A DNA stretch of 64,000 nt from Mesorhizobium sophorae (GTDB lineage Bacteria > Pseudomonadota > Alphaproteobacteria > Rhizobiales > Rhizobiaceae). The notes under the pieces were generated by a model. It did not search any database, was not told the DNA's origin, and saw only the letters and a list, made by a program, of their open reading frames with translations. Shown piece by piece: positions 50,071 to 60,145 of the stretch. The translations under genes and the position numbers were made by a program. Positions within the stretch are counted from its first letter, which is position 1. Every line of letters begins with the position of its first letter. The DNA is taken from assembly GCF_002270415.1 (NCBI RefSeq), contig NZ_NNRI01000017.1, positions 62,001-126,000 of the forward strand. The letters run 5' to 3'.

Positions 50071-52359
50071 ATGGCCAATGACATTCGTCCTTACAATGCC
50101 CCGGCCGGCGGATGGGGAGCGCTCAAGTCGCTAGGCGAACACCTTGTCGAGCAGGGAATCCCGATCAAGGGGGCCGCCACTCTGGGGCGCATGAACCAGC
50201 CGGAGGGATTTGATTGCCCCGGCTGCGCCTGGCCGGACCCCAAGCACACTTCATCCTTCGAGTTCTGCGAGAACGGGGGCAAGGCGGTTGCCTGGGAAGC
50301 CACGGCGAAACGCTGCACGCCGGAGTTTTTCGCCGCCCATACCGTTGCCGAGCTTTCAAGCTGGAGCGATTTCGATCTCGAGATGGTCGGACGCCTGACC
50401 CATCCGATGGCCTACGACGCCGCATCCGACCATTACGTGCGGGTCGGTTGGGACGAGGCCTTTGCAACCATTGCCCGCCACCTCAACGCATTGCCGGATC
50501 CCAACATGGCCGAGTTCTACACATCCGGCCGCACCTCGAACGAGGCAGCGTTCCTCTACCAGCTCTTCGTGCGAGAGTTCGGCACCAACAATTTCCCCGA
50601 TTGCTCGAACATGTGCCACGAGGCTACCAGCGTCGGCCTGCCGCACTCGCTCGGCGTCGGCAAGGGTACCTGCCTGCTTTCCGATTTTGACAAGACGGAC
50701 TGCATCTTCATCTTTGGACAAAATCCGGGCACGAACAGCCCTCGCATGATGACGAGCCTGCGCAACGCCTCACGGCGCGGCGCAACCATCATGTCCTTCA
50801 ATCCGTTCCGAGAGCGCGCCCTGGAGCGCTTCCAGTCGCCCCAGAGCCCGGTCGAAATGGCAACGCTTACGTCGACACCGATCAGCGCCAAGCTTTATCA
50901 GGTGCGTGTCGGCGGTGACGTCGCCGTCGTCAAGGGGCTCATGAAAGTTCTCATGGAAGCAGACGATGCGGCGCGGGCGGGCGAATTGCCGGCGATCCTC
51001 GACTGGGATTTCATCAAGGGCCATACGACCGGTATCGAGGCTCTCGCCGCCGACCTGCGGGCGACGCGATGGGACGACATCGTCTCTCAGTCAGGGCTCG
51101 CTCGCGAGGACATCGAATACGCCGCTCGCGCCTATATGCAGGCCGAACGAGCGATCATTGTCTATGGCATGGGCATCACGCAGCACCGGCGGGGAGCACA
51201 AAACGTGCAGCAGCTGGCCAATCTCGCGCTGCTGCGCGGTCATATCGGCCGCGAGGGCGCCGGACTTTGCCCGGTACGTGGTCATTCCAACGTCCAGGGC
51301 GATCGCACGGTCGGCATCACCGAAACGCCGACAAAGGAATTTCTCGAACGGCTTGAGCACCGCTTCGGCTTCAAGCCGCCGTCCGAACATGGCCACAACG
51401 TCGTGACCGCGCTGGAGGCCATGAAAGACGGCAAGGTGAAAGTGTTCTTCGCCGTCGGCGGCAACTTCGTGTCAGCCATTCCCGACTGGGAGATGACCCG
51501 CGCTGCCTTGCGCAAGCTCGACCTGACGGTCCAAGTGTCAACCAAGCTCAATCGCAGCCATCTGGTACACGGGCGCGACGCGCTGATCCTGCCTTGCCTC
51601 GGGCGCACCGAAATCGACGTCCAGGCAACGGGACCGCAGTCGATCACGGTCGAGGATTCGATGTCGATGGTGCACGCGTCGGCGGGCCGCAATGTTCCGG
51701 CGTCGGAGCACCTGATGAGCGAACCTGCAATCGTCGCCGGCATTGCGCGAGCGACGCTGGGTGCAGGTTCCGTCGTCGACTGGGAAAGCTTCACCGCCGA
51801 CTACGACCTTATCCGCGACGCGATCGAAGACGTGTTCCCGATCTTCCAGGGTTACAATGCCCGCATTCGCATCCCAGGCGGCTTCCATCTGACATCGAAC
51901 GCGCGCGAACGCATCTGGGCGACAGTTTCCGGCAAGGCGAATTTCCTCGTCTTCGACGGCCTCGGCGAGGATCCGCCCCTGGACAGTCTCGACGCTCTAT
52001 GGCTGACGACGGTGCGCAGCCATGATCAGTACAACACCACGATATATTCGATGTCCGACCGCTATCGCGGTGTCTTCGGTCAGCGCGACGTGATCTTCCT
52101 CAACGAACAGGAGATGGAAAGGCGTGGCCTCCATGCCGACGACCGCGTCGACTTGATCACTCTGTCCACCGACGGCGTTGAACGCCGCCTGTCCAATTTT
52201 CGGATCGTCCCGTATGCCTTCCCGAATGGCAGCTGTGCGGCCTACTATCCCGAGGCAAACCCCCTCGTGCCGCTCTATGCGCACGATCCGATGAGTTTCA
52301 CGCCCTCCTTCAAAGCAATTCCGATTCGCATTTCGCGCTCGCGTACCGGGGCGGTTTGA
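50071..52359 (+). CDS. FdhF/YdeP-family molybdopterin oxidoreductase
   Basis: 762 residues from ATG 50071, with GAGGCG upstream. The N-terminal cysteines C49 and C52 (CPGCAW) and C66/C82 replace the regular four-Cys cluster pattern of formate dehydrogenases, as in the YdeP branch. The molybdenum ligand is predicted at C182 in CSNMCHEATSVG. Cofactor-binding segments such as DCIFIFGQNPGTNSPRM and LCPVRGHSNVQGDRTVG follow. There is no signal peptide, so it is cytoplasmic. YdeP of E. coli is linked to acid resistance, which would fit the arginine deiminase and HdeD genes nearby. The reaction is unknown. Its partner gene starts two bases after its stop. Confidence 0.88.
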   Translation: MANDIRPYNAPAGGWGALKSLGEHLVEQGIPIKGAATLGRMNQPEGFDCPGCAWPDPKHTSSFEFCENGGKAVAWEATAKRCTPEFFAAHTVAELSSWSDFDLEMVGRLTHPMAYDAASDHYVRVGWDEAFATIARHLNALPDPNMAEFYTSGRTSNEAAFLYQLFVREFGTNNFPDCSNMCHEATSVGLPHSLGVGKGTCLLSDFDKTDCIFIFGQNPGTNSPRMMTSLRNASRRGATIMSFNPFRERALERFQSPQSPVEMATLTSTPISAKLYQVRVGGDVAVVKGLMKVLMEADDAARAGELPAILDWDFIKGHTTGIEALAADLRATRWDDIVSQSGLAREDIEYAARAYMQAERAIIVYGMGITQHRRGAQNVQQLANLALLRGHIGREGAGLCPVRGHSNVQGDRTVGITETPTKEFLERLEHRFGFKPPSEHGHNVVTALEAMKDGKVKVFFAVGGNFVSAIPDWEMTRAALRKLDLTVQVSTKLNRSHLVHGRDALILPCLGRTEIDVQATGPQSITVEDSMSMVHASAGRNVPASEHLMSEPAIVAGIARATLGAGSVVDWESFTADYDLIRDAIEDVFPIFQGYNARIRIPGGFHLTSNARERIWATVSGKANFLVFDGLGEDPPLDSLDALWLTTVRSHDQYNTTIYSMSDRYRGVFGQRDVIFLNEQEMERRGLHADDRVDLITLSTDGVERRLSNFRIVPYAFPNGSCAAYYPEANPLVPLYAHDPMSFTPSFKAIPIRISRSRTGAV

Positions 52360-52421
52360 TCATGGGTGAGGTCGAACTCGCGCGCCTCCATGACCAATGC
52401 CGATCCTATCCCTGGCGGCTA

Positions 52422-53482
52422 GAGCAGTTTCTGGATAATCACGGTTAGGCATCGTAGCCGGCGTGGGCGAACAGGTTTTCGCATTCTTTGGGGTGGAAAC
52501 GATCGATGGCGACGGCCACGGCGTCCCATAATTCCGGGATGGACCGGGCTGCTGCCTTTCGCAGTAAAGCCTTCAGCTTGGCGAAGGCCATCTCAATGGG
52601 GTTAAAGTCCGGGGAGTAGGGCGGAAGATAGCGAAGGGAAGCCCCCGCAGCCTCGATGATTTCGCGGACACCGACCACTTTATGAGCAGGCAGGTTGTCC
52701 ATCACGACGACATCGTCGGGTTGAAGCGTCGGTACGAGGACGCGGCGCAAGTAGACCAGGAATGCTTCGCCATCCATGGCGCCGTCCAGGAGCCAGGGCG
52801 CGACGATCCCGTCGAGGCGCAGGCCGGCCGTGAAGGTCGTGGATTTCCAGTGCCCATGAGGAACAGCCGCCCGGCAACGCTGTCCACGCGCAGAGCGGCC
52901 TCGTAGCCGGGCCATCTTGGTATTGAGGCCACTTTCGTCGATGAAGATCAGGCGGCTCGGATCGAAATCGAGTTGGCCTTCGAACCACTCTTCCCGCGCT
53001 GCCAAAACATCCGGTCGCTGCTGTTCGGCCGCGTGCGCTGTCTTTTTTTGTACGTGATGCCACGCTTTGCGAAGAACGCATGGACCGTCGTCAGGCTGGC
53101 TTTGACCCCGCGCTCTGCCGCAAGGCGATCGACGATCTCGGCAAGCGTGATGTCCCGCTCATCGGTCTCGACCAAGGCGAGAATGAAAGTCTCGTGCGCG
53201 TCCAGCTTCGATACCTTCGGCTTGCCCTGCCGCCCAGGTTCCAGATTGCCGCTCGAACGCCAGGCCCGATACCATGCACCAGACGTCGATATCCCGATGG
53301 CAAACCGCCGTGCCGCTTCTCGGGTCGACAGGCCTGCCTCTATCGCCTCGATAACACGCGTCCGCAAATCCAGGCTGTAAGCTCGTGCCATGCCGCTGCT
53401 CCTTCCGCAAATCACTTCGATCAGGGAATCAGAACAAGCCGTTCACTGCAAACAAACGACTCCGATTAAGGGAAAACCGCTC
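52422..53482 (-). mobile_element. IS630-family insertion sequence, complete, with TA target duplication
   Basis: 1061 bp bounded by imperfect inverted ends: GAGCAGTTTCTGGATAATC on the left and, on the other strand, GAGCGGTTTTCCCTTAATC on the right. Both ends are flanked by TA (52420-52421 and 53483-53484), the target duplication expected for IS630/Tc1 elements. It carries a two-frame transposase and splits the gene at 52362-54045. Confidence 0.9.
52445..53391 (-). CDS. IS630 transposase, made by -1 frameshift from two frames
   Basis: Frame A (53391 to 52948; ATG 53391 with AAGGAG eight bases upstream) holds the HTH: MARAYSLDLRTRVIEAIEAG ... STREAARRF. Frame B (53005 to 52445 as an isolated frame) holds the DDE domain: FIDESG (D), VVMDNLPAHK (D) and FNPIEMAFAKLK (E). 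They join at an A7 run (T7 at 53043-53049 on the plus strand): slipping back one base turns YKKRQRT into YKKKTAH... and continues AAREEWFEGQ. This is the programmed shift usual in this family, not decay. Confidence 0.88.
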
Positions 53483-54337
53483 TAGAACGCGGCGATCTTC
53501 GGGCCGCGTCGCGCTGGGTCGCAGGCAAGTGGCCGGACGGGTTCGGTCGCGACACCGAAGGCGGGAGCGGCAGTGTCGAACTGGCGCAGTTTGGGGTTCT
53601 GGAACCCTATCTTGCCGAAGCAATCGTGCTTGAGCGGGGAGCAGACTTCATGTTTGCGAGATGGGGCGCGGCGCTGGACGCGCTTTGTGGCGGGGACCGT
53701 GGTGGTCACAGGCTGTCTGCGCTCCCCCAACCCAGCCGCGGGCAGCTGCGCCGGCTGTGTGTGCGGGCCGCTGCGGAGCAGTTGCCGCAAGCAAGACAAG
53801 CGACCTGGGCACTCGATGGACGGATCTGGCAGTGTGCGATGCTGACGCTGCCGACGGCCGGCGACGAGCTTTCCGCCACGCGACTTCTCGTGGCCCTGTT
53901 CTTTGCCCCTCACTCAATGTTTGCCGCCCAGCCTCTTCCACGTGGCGAAGCGTTGCGTTGGAGGCGAAGCTCCCACGCACCCCCGCGCACGCGCCATTCT
54001 GCCGAACTCCTGAGGCGCCCGTCCACTCCTCCCGCGGGCGCCTGAACTGGCGGTGGGTCGCATCAGCGATCCGCCGCCCCTTTTTGGTGACCTTCGGTCG
54101 TTGCGGACGCGGCGCGTGCGCTCATCACATCGCCATCGGACCTGCCCGTTCGTGCGCGACGAGAAAGGCAGGGGCGTTTCTGAAAGACGCCGAACCGCGA
54201 AATCGGGATTGTCGCAACGAGCTGCCTCCGCAAACGCCTAGGCCACGGAGCCGGCCGCAGGATTTGCTACCGCATCGCTGGCCTTCATCTCGGTCATCGA
54301 CGCATTCGATTGTTTGAAAAAGGGAAGGAAGACACCC

Positions 54338-55111
54338 GTGCGCGAGATCGTCAATGCCATCGCAATTGCCCTCACTCTTGGCCTGTCGGGAGTCGCCGTG
54401 GCGGCTGACAATCCCACGCCCAAGCCCGCGCATACCGTCGCGCGCAACGTCGTGCTCGTGCACGGAGCGTGGGCGGACGGATCGAGCTGGGCCGAGGTGA
54501 TCCCGCTCCTCCAGGCGGCCGGCCTCAGAGTAACCGCGGTGCAGAATCCGCTGACGTCGCTGGCAGACTCGGTCGCGGAGACGCGACGGGCGCTGGCGCT
54601 GCAGGATGGGCCAACCGTGCTGGTAGCGCATTCCTGGGCCGGCACCGTCATCAGCGAAACGGGGACTGATCCCAAGGTCACATCGCTGGTCTATGTGGCT
54701 GCACGAGCGCCGGATGCCGGTGAGGACTTCGTCGCTCTTTCCGCAAAGTTTCCCGCAGGACCCGTTCGAGCCGGCATCCAGGTGAATGATGGCTTCACCA
54801 GATTGTCCGAAGAGTCATTCCTGAAATACTTCGCGAACGGTGTCGCGCCCCGGCAAGCCAAGATCCTGTATGCGGTTCAGGAGCCCACCGCTGCGACCAT
54901 CTTCGGCGGACGAACCACCGAGGCTGCATGGCATTCCAAGCCATCGTTCTATGCGGTGTCGAAACAGGACAAGACGATCAACCCTGATCTCGAACGGTTT
55001 CTCGCCAAGCGCATGCATGCGACGACGGTGGAGATCGATGCGGGCCACCTGTCGCTGGTTTCCCATCCCAAGGAGGTCGCCGACCTCATTCTGGCTGCTG
55101 CGGGCCGATGA
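54338..55111 (+). CDS. Secreted alpha/beta-hydrolase
   Basis: 257 residues from a GTG at 54338, with AAGGAAG seven bases upstream; a TTG at 54314 is in frame. A signal peptide (IAIALTLGLSGVAVA) is cleaved near A22-A23, so the enzyme is periplasmic or secreted. The fold starts with VVLVHGAWADGSSW (oxyanion HG). The nucleophile S99 sits in VLVAHSWAGT (A-H-S-x-A-G, a variant of G-x-S-x-G), and the catalytic His is H237 (DAGHLSLVSHP). It is an esterase-like hydrolase of unknown substrate. It stands 346 bases before an RND pump on the same strand. Confidence 0.88.
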   Translation: MREIVNAIAIALTLGLSGVAVAADNPTPKPAHTVARNVVLVHGAWADGSSWAEVIPLLQAAGLRVTAVQNPLTSLADSVAETRRALALQDGPTVLVAHSWAGTVISETGTDPKVTSLVYVAARAPDAGEDFVALSAKFPAGPVRAGIQVNDGFTRLSEESFLKYFANGVAPRQAKILYAVQEPTAATIFGGRTTEAAWHSKPSFYAVSKQDKTINPDLERFLAKRMHATTVEIDAGHLSLVSHPKEVADLILAAAGR

Positions 55112-55457
55112 CATTGGATTTGTCCCGGCGAAGCTATGCGGACGGGCCTGACGGCCTGGGCGGGCCGTCCCGGCGACGGCCCGCCTGCCGCGCGCAGCAT
55201 CCACATGCTGGTCGCAATGGTCTCGCTTACTGCACTGATGTTGCCCAAACCAGCCCGCCATCGGGCGCCCGGCGAAGAGCTTGGCGACGTCACCGGGCAG
55301 CGCTCGGTGCCGACGCCTTTTGGGCGCAAGGACCGGACATTCGAGGCAATGGGCGCAAAGTCATTTCGGAGACACTGAAAGAAAATCCGGCAATACGGCG
55401 ACGTTCATCGCTCGAGCCGTTCCGACTAACGTTGCCAGGAAGGTCATCGGCTGAGAC
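55112..55457. other. Intergenic region before the second RND pump
   Basis: 346 bases without a supported gene or recognised site. Short frames here have neither start signals nor protein-like composition. Confidence 0.4.
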
Positions 55458-58400
55458 ATGGGTATCGTTCGGTTCGCGTTGCGATTTCCGCACACGTTCT
55501 ATGTGCTGGCTGCCTTGATTCTCTTTCTCGGAGCTGTCGCAAGTCGCGAGATGCGGTTGGACGTCTTTCCGGAAATCAACATTCCGGTGGTGACTGTAAT
55601 CTGGAGCTATGGCGGCCTCAGCACGCCGGAGATGGAACAGCGTGTCACCACGTACAGCCAGTATGCGATCAGCTCTAACGTCAATGGCATCAAGAACATC
55701 GAGGCGCAGACCTTAGGGGGGCTGTCGGTCCAGAAGATCTATTTTCAGCAGGATGTGAATCTCGATCTCGCGATCGCGCAGATCGTTTCGGCGACAAACG
55801 CCATTCGCGCCCTCCTGCCACCGGGAATCCAGGCACCGCTCGTGGTGCAGTTCAACGCCTCCAGCGTGCCGGTCCTGCAGATCAGCCTGAGCTCCGACAC
55901 CCTCAACGAACAGCAACTCTACGACTACGGCATCTATCGGATCCGTCAGCAACTGGCCCCGATCCCGGGTGTCACCCTGCCAACACCCGCGGGCGGAAAA
56001 TATCGCCAGATCATGGTCGACCTCGACCCGTCGAAGCTCCTGGCCAAGGGCCTGACGCCGCTCGACGTCGTCAGCGCGGTCAACGCCCAGAACCTAACCT
56101 TGCCGTCGGGCACGGCCAAGATCGGCAACACACAGTATGTCGTGCGCACCAACGCCACGCCAGCAACCATCGACGAGCTCAACGATATTCCGATCAAGGT
56201 CGTGAATGGCGCTACGGTGTTCGTCAAGGATGTCGGCCAAGTCCATGACGGATGGCTCGTTCAGCAGAACATCGTTCGCGAGAACGGCCGGCATTCGGTT
56301 CTGCTCAGCATCATCAAGAACGGCAATGCCTCGACGCTGGAGGTGGTCAATGCCGTTCGGGATGCCTTGAAGACGGCACGCGCCGCGGCGCCTCCCGGCA
56401 TGGAAATCAGAGAGCTCTTCGACCAGTCGGTGTTCGTCAAGCAATCGATCGCCGGCGTGCTGCGGGAGGGCGTGATCGCGGCCGCGCTCACCGCTCTGAT
56501 GATCCTGCTGTTTCTCGGATCGTGGCGATCGACGCTGGTCGTCATGATCTCGATCCCGCTGGCGATCCTGTCGTCAGTCGTGGCGCTGTATTTCCTGGGC
56601 GAAACGCTCAATACGATGACGCTGGGGGGCTTGGCGCTGGCGATTGGCATCCTCGTCGACGATTCGACGGTGACGCTCGAGAACACCCATCGCCTGCTCA
56701 CCGAGGAAAGACAGACGCTGCCGCAGGCGACGCTGCATGGAGCCGCCGGTATCGCCGTGCCGACCCTGGTGTCGACGCTGGCCATAAGCTGCGTGTTCAC
56801 ATCGGTGGTCTTTCTGGAAGGTCCGGCAAAATATCTGTTCACGCCGCTCGGTCTTGCCGTCGTGTTCGCGATGCTCGCATCCTATGGACTTTCGAGGACG
56901 CTCACTCCGATCACCATCGGATTGCTGCTCAAAAGCGAACGCCACGGCGCCTCGACGGGCTGGTTCGGCAGGTTTCACGCCAGGTTCGAACGTGGTTTCG
57001 AGGCCATGCGCCTGCACTATGCCGAGCTGCTGGCCGTACTCCTCAGGCGCCGGTTCATCGTTCCCGTCATTGCAGCCCTGGTGCTCGCGTTGGGCGCTGT
57101 GCTGACGATGCTCGTCGGTCGCGATTTCTTTCCCGCGATCGACGGCGGCCAGATCCAACTCCATGTTCGGGCTCCCGCGGGAACCCGGATCGAGGAGACG
57201 GAGAAGATCTTCCAGGCTGTCGAGGACAAGATCCGCGAGATCGTTCCCGATCGCGACCTCCAGCTTGTCGTCGACAACATCGGCCTGCCGGCGCGTTCCT
57301 ACAATTTGGCGTTCACGGATGGATCGACCATCGGCGTGAATGACGGTGTGATCCAGGTCGCATTGAAAGACGGCCACGCGCCGACTGCCGACTATGTGCG
57401 CAAGCTGCGCACGGCGCTGCCAAGCGCCTTTCCAGACGTTCTGTTCTACTTCCAGTCGGCCGACATCGTCACGCAGATCCTCAATTTTGGATTGCCGGCG
57501 CAGATCGATGTCCGTACGGTCGGCTATGACCGCGTTACCAATCTGCGGGTTGCATCGGAGTTGCGGCGCCGCATTGCCGCCATTCCCGGCGTGGTCGACG
57601 CACACCTGCAGCAGGAAGTCGACGCGCCGGCGTTCTATGCCGATATCGATCGCACGCGGGCGGCGCAACTCGGGCTCAATGCCAGCACGATCGCCAACAA
57701 CATCAATGTGAGCCTGAGTTCCTCCGAGCAGGTGTCGCCGAACTTCTGGACCGACCCGACCACGGGCATTCCCTACTACCTCGCCGTTCAGACACCGGAA
57801 AACAAGATCGCGTCATTGAACGATCTCGGCAACACGCCCGTGTCCTCAACCATCAACACCGCCGGCGCACAGGTTCCCGGGCAACTCAGCAACGTCGCGA
57901 CATTCAAGCGCGACAGTCTCCCGACCAACGCCAACCAGGCGAACGTCCAGCCAGTCTACGAAGTCTATGCAAGCGTCCAGGGTCGTGATCTGGGAAGTGT
58001 CTCCAGCCAGATCAGCACGATCGTCGCCGACCTGCAGAAGCAGCTTTCGCCCGGAAACACCATCCAGGTCATAGGGCAGATCCAGAGCATGAACGATGCT
58101 TTCTGGGATCTCGGCATCGGCATCCTGTTCGCCGCCGTGTTCGTCTACTTGCTGATGGTGGTGAACTATCAGAACTTCGGCGACCCCTTCGTCGTCATCC
58201 TTGCCTTGCCGGCGACCTTTTGCGGCATCGTGACGATGTTGTTCATCACGGGCACGACGCTCAACGTGCCTTCACTGATGGGTGCGATCATGGCGGTCGG
58301 GGTCGCTTCGGCCAACTCTATCCTGCTCGTGACTTTCGCCCGGGACCAGCAGTTGGCAGGCAAGTCCGCGTTCGACGCGGCGATCGACGCCGGTCATACC

Positions 58401-58631
58401 CGGATCAGACCTGTGCTTATGACCGCGGCCGCGATGATCGTCGGCATGGTTCCCATGGCGATCGGCGGAGCGGGCGAAGAGCAGAATGCCGCACTGGCGC
58501 GCGCGGTCATCGGAGGACTTTTATTTGCAACGCCCACGACGCTCCTCGTCGTGCCGTACCTGTTCGCGATGCTGCGTAGCGGACAGGACGGCAAGACGGC
58601 TCACGGCGTCTTCGAAGAGGAAATCGCATGA
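55458..58631 (+). CDS. RND-family inner-membrane transporter with altered proton-relay lysine
   Basis: 1057 residues, full length, with 12 membrane segments expected. The paired Asp of TM4 is present near residues 402-403 (AIGILVDDSTVTLENTHR). The TM10 position that is Lys in AcrB (SKNAIL) reads GVASANSILLVTFARD near residue 950, so Lys is replaced by Ala. The N-terminus MGIVRFALRFPHTFYVLAAL and the segment RLDVFPEINIPVVTVIWSYG are typical of a branch often paired with a separate adaptor, as here. Its stop overlaps the adaptor start (ATGA). The substrate is unknown and no outer-membrane channel gene is present. Confidence 0.93.
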   Translation: MGIVRFALRFPHTFYVLAALILFLGAVASREMRLDVFPEINIPVVTVIWSYGGLSTPEMEQRVTTYSQYAISSNVNGIKNIEAQTLGGLSVQKIYFQQDVNLDLAIAQIVSATNAIRALLPPGIQAPLVVQFNASSVPVLQISLSSDTLNEQQLYDYGIYRIRQQLAPIPGVTLPTPAGGKYRQIMVDLDPSKLLAKGLTPLDVVSAVNAQNLTLPSGTAKIGNTQYVVRTNATPATIDELNDIPIKVVNGATVFVKDVGQVHDGWLVQQNIVRENGRHSVLLSIIKNGNASTLEVVNAVRDALKTARAAAPPGMEIRELFDQSVFVKQSIAGVLREGVIAAALTALMILLFLGSWRSTLVVMISIPLAILSSVVALYFLGETLNTMTLGGLALAIGILVDDSTVTLENTHRLLTEERQTLPQATLHGAAGIAVPTLVSTLAISCVFTSVVFLEGPAKYLFTPLGLAVVFAMLASYGLSRTLTPITIGLLLKSERHGASTGWFGRFHARFERGFEAMRLHYAELLAVLLRRRFIVPVIAALVLALGAVLTMLVGRDFFPAIDGGQIQLHVRAPAGTRIEETEKIFQAVEDKIREIVPDRDLQLVVDNIGLPARSYNLAFTDGSTIGVNDGVIQVALKDGHAPTADYVRKLRTALPSAFPDVLFYFQSADIVTQILNFGLPAQIDVRTVGYDRVTNLRVASELRRRIAAIPGVVDAHLQQEVDAPAFYADIDRTRAAQLGLNASTIANNINVSLSSSEQVSPNFWTDPTTGIPYYLAVQTPENKIASLNDLGNTPVSSTINTAGAQVPGQLSNVATFKRDSLPTNANQANVQPVYEVYASVQGRDLGSVSSQISTIVADLQKQLSPGNTIQVIGQIQSMNDAFWDLGIGILFAAVFVYLLMVVNYQNFGDPFVVILALPATFCGIVTMLFITGTTLNVPSLMGAIMAVGVASANSILLVTFARDQQLAGKSAFDAAIDAGHTRIRPVLMTAAAMIVGMVPMAIGGAGEEQNAALARAVIGGLLFATPTTLLVVPYLFAMLRSGQDGKTAHGVFEEEIA

Positions 58632-59878
58632 AACCGAGGCATCGTTTGGATCAGGCCGACGACACGGTGATGGATGTTGCAATGGAGCGGCCGCCGCGCC
58701 GAGGCGGAGGCCGGCTGCTTGCATTGGGCGCGCTCGCTCTGCTGATGACGGGACTGGCCTATGGCGCCCAGGGATATTATTCGCGCAACCGCGAACTCGC
58801 GGCTGCGGCCAAACAGGCGCGTGACTTCATTCCGCAGGTGCGTGTTGCGGCGGTAAGGCCGAGCGACGACATCGTGAAAGTCAGTCTGCCCGCCACCACA
58901 ACTGCCTTCGACGTCGCTGACATCTTCGCACGAGCCAGCGGCTATATCGAGACGCGCGAGGCCGATATCGGGGACAAGGTCAAGAAGGGACAGTTGCTAG
59001 CCAAAATTGCCGTGCCGGAACTCGATGACCAGATTTTGCAGGCCCAGGCAACCTTGGGACAGTTCAAGGCGGCGCTGCAACAAGCACAAGCCAATCTCGA
59101 TCTCGCCAAGGTGACGTGGCAACGAGACAAACCCCTGGTGGACCAGGGCTGGATCACCAAGGAACAGGGTACGATCGACGTCCAAAGCCTCAAGGCACAG
59201 GAGGCGGCTGTCGGCGTTGCGCAGGCCAACGTGAATGCGCAGCAGGACCAGTTGCGCGTTCTCGACCAGCAACAGGCCTACCAGCAGGTGGTCGCCCCGT
59301 TCGACGGCGTCATCACTCAACGCAACGTCGATATCGGCAGCCTGGTGCAGGCCGACACGACCAACAGCACTTTCCTGTTCGCCATCATGCAGGGGGATGT
59401 GATCCGTGCCCAGGTCTACGTCCCCCAGGACCAGGCCTTTGGACTGACCCCGGGGGTCAAGGCCGTGCTCCAGGTCCCCGAAATCCCCGGCCGCACCTTC
59501 CCCGGCACGGTGACGCGGATTGCCGATGCGCTGGCACCGGGCACACGGACCTTGCTGACCGAAATCGACATTCCGAACCCTGACGGTGTTCTCACGCCCG
59601 GCACTTATTGTACTGTCGAGCTCCAGATCCCGCGCAAGACACCCAGCTTTTCCGTGTCCGCAGATGCGATCATCTTCAACGCGGATGGTTTGCAGGTTGC
59701 CGTGGTCGAGAACGGCATTGCGCATATCCGGAAAATATCGGTGGCGCGCGATCTCGGAACGGAGGTCGAGGTCCGTGACGGCGTCAAACAGGGCGACCTT
59801 GTGATCCTGAATCCGCCGGTCGAACTTGCCGAGGGCAGCAAGGTGCAGATCAGCCCTGCAGCCGTCGGGCCAGCTTAG
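58628..59878 (+). CDS. RND periplasmic adaptor subunit (membrane fusion protein)
   Basis: 416 residues from ATG 58628. A basic N-terminus and one membrane anchor (LLALGALALLMTGLAYGAQG) are followed by a lipoyl half (ARASGYIETREADIGDKVKK), an alpha-hairpin (about 130-215, glutamine/alanine-rich), the second lipoyl half (YQQVVAPFDGVITQRNVDIG) and a beta-barrel ending VQISPAAVGPA. It couples the pump at 55458 to an outer-membrane channel. It differs in sequence from the adaptor at 38543. Confidence 0.93.
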   Translation: MKPRHRLDQADDTVMDVAMERPPRRGGGRLLALGALALLMTGLAYGAQGYYSRNRELAAAAKQARDFIPQVRVAAVRPSDDIVKVSLPATTTAFDVADIFARASGYIETREADIGDKVKKGQLLAKIAVPELDDQILQAQATLGQFKAALQQAQANLDLAKVTWQRDKPLVDQGWITKEQGTIDVQSLKAQEAAVGVAQANVNAQQDQLRVLDQQQAYQQVVAPFDGVITQRNVDIGSLVQADTTNSTFLFAIMQGDVIRAQVYVPQDQAFGLTPGVKAVLQVPEIPGRTFPGTVTRIADALAPGTRTLLTEIDIPNPDGVLTPGTYCTVELQIPRKTPSFSVSADAIIFNADGLQVAVVENGIAHIRKISVARDLGTEVEVRDGVKQGDLVILNPPVELAEGSKVQISPAAVGPA

Positions 59879-60145
59879 TTCAGTTCCGGACGCCCCGGGG
59901 TGAAATTAAGCCCATTTCCCCGTTGGTGCCGTATACGCATCGCGAATTGGCGATCCATACTATGTCATGCATCGATGATACCTTGATATACTACATATTA
60001 CTTCCACCAATTGCTAGTTATGTAGTGCAGGACGAGAACGGAAGCGGCGAGATCAACTTCGCAACCCGAAAGTTCCCGAGTGCCTGCGGCTCGGAATGCG
60101 CGGTGAACAAATCGCCGCCATCCTCATCGAAAAGGATATCTAATC
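59879..60145. other. AT-rich intergenic stretch before a small secreted protein
   Basis: 267 bases, with an AT-rich zone at about 59935-60020 that stands out from the GC-rich surroundings. It is the likely promoter and leader of the gene at 60146. No gene was found. Confidence 0.4.

Larger units (their letters stand above)
52362..54045 (+). pseudogene. Unrecognised gene downstream of FdhF-like enzyme, interrupted by IS630
   Basis: ATG 52362 starts MGEVELARLHDQCRSYPWRL and meets the IS at 52420-52421. After the IS the reading frame resumes at 53485 (ERGDLRAASRWVAGKWPDGF...) and ends at 54045. Removing the IS plus one TA copy gives one clean 206-residue frame, so the insertion is recent or little eroded. 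The protein has short PAS-like blocks (FMFARWGAALDALCG) but I cannot name it. With its start two bases after the molybdoenzyme stop it was probably its co-translated partner. Confidence 0.8.
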
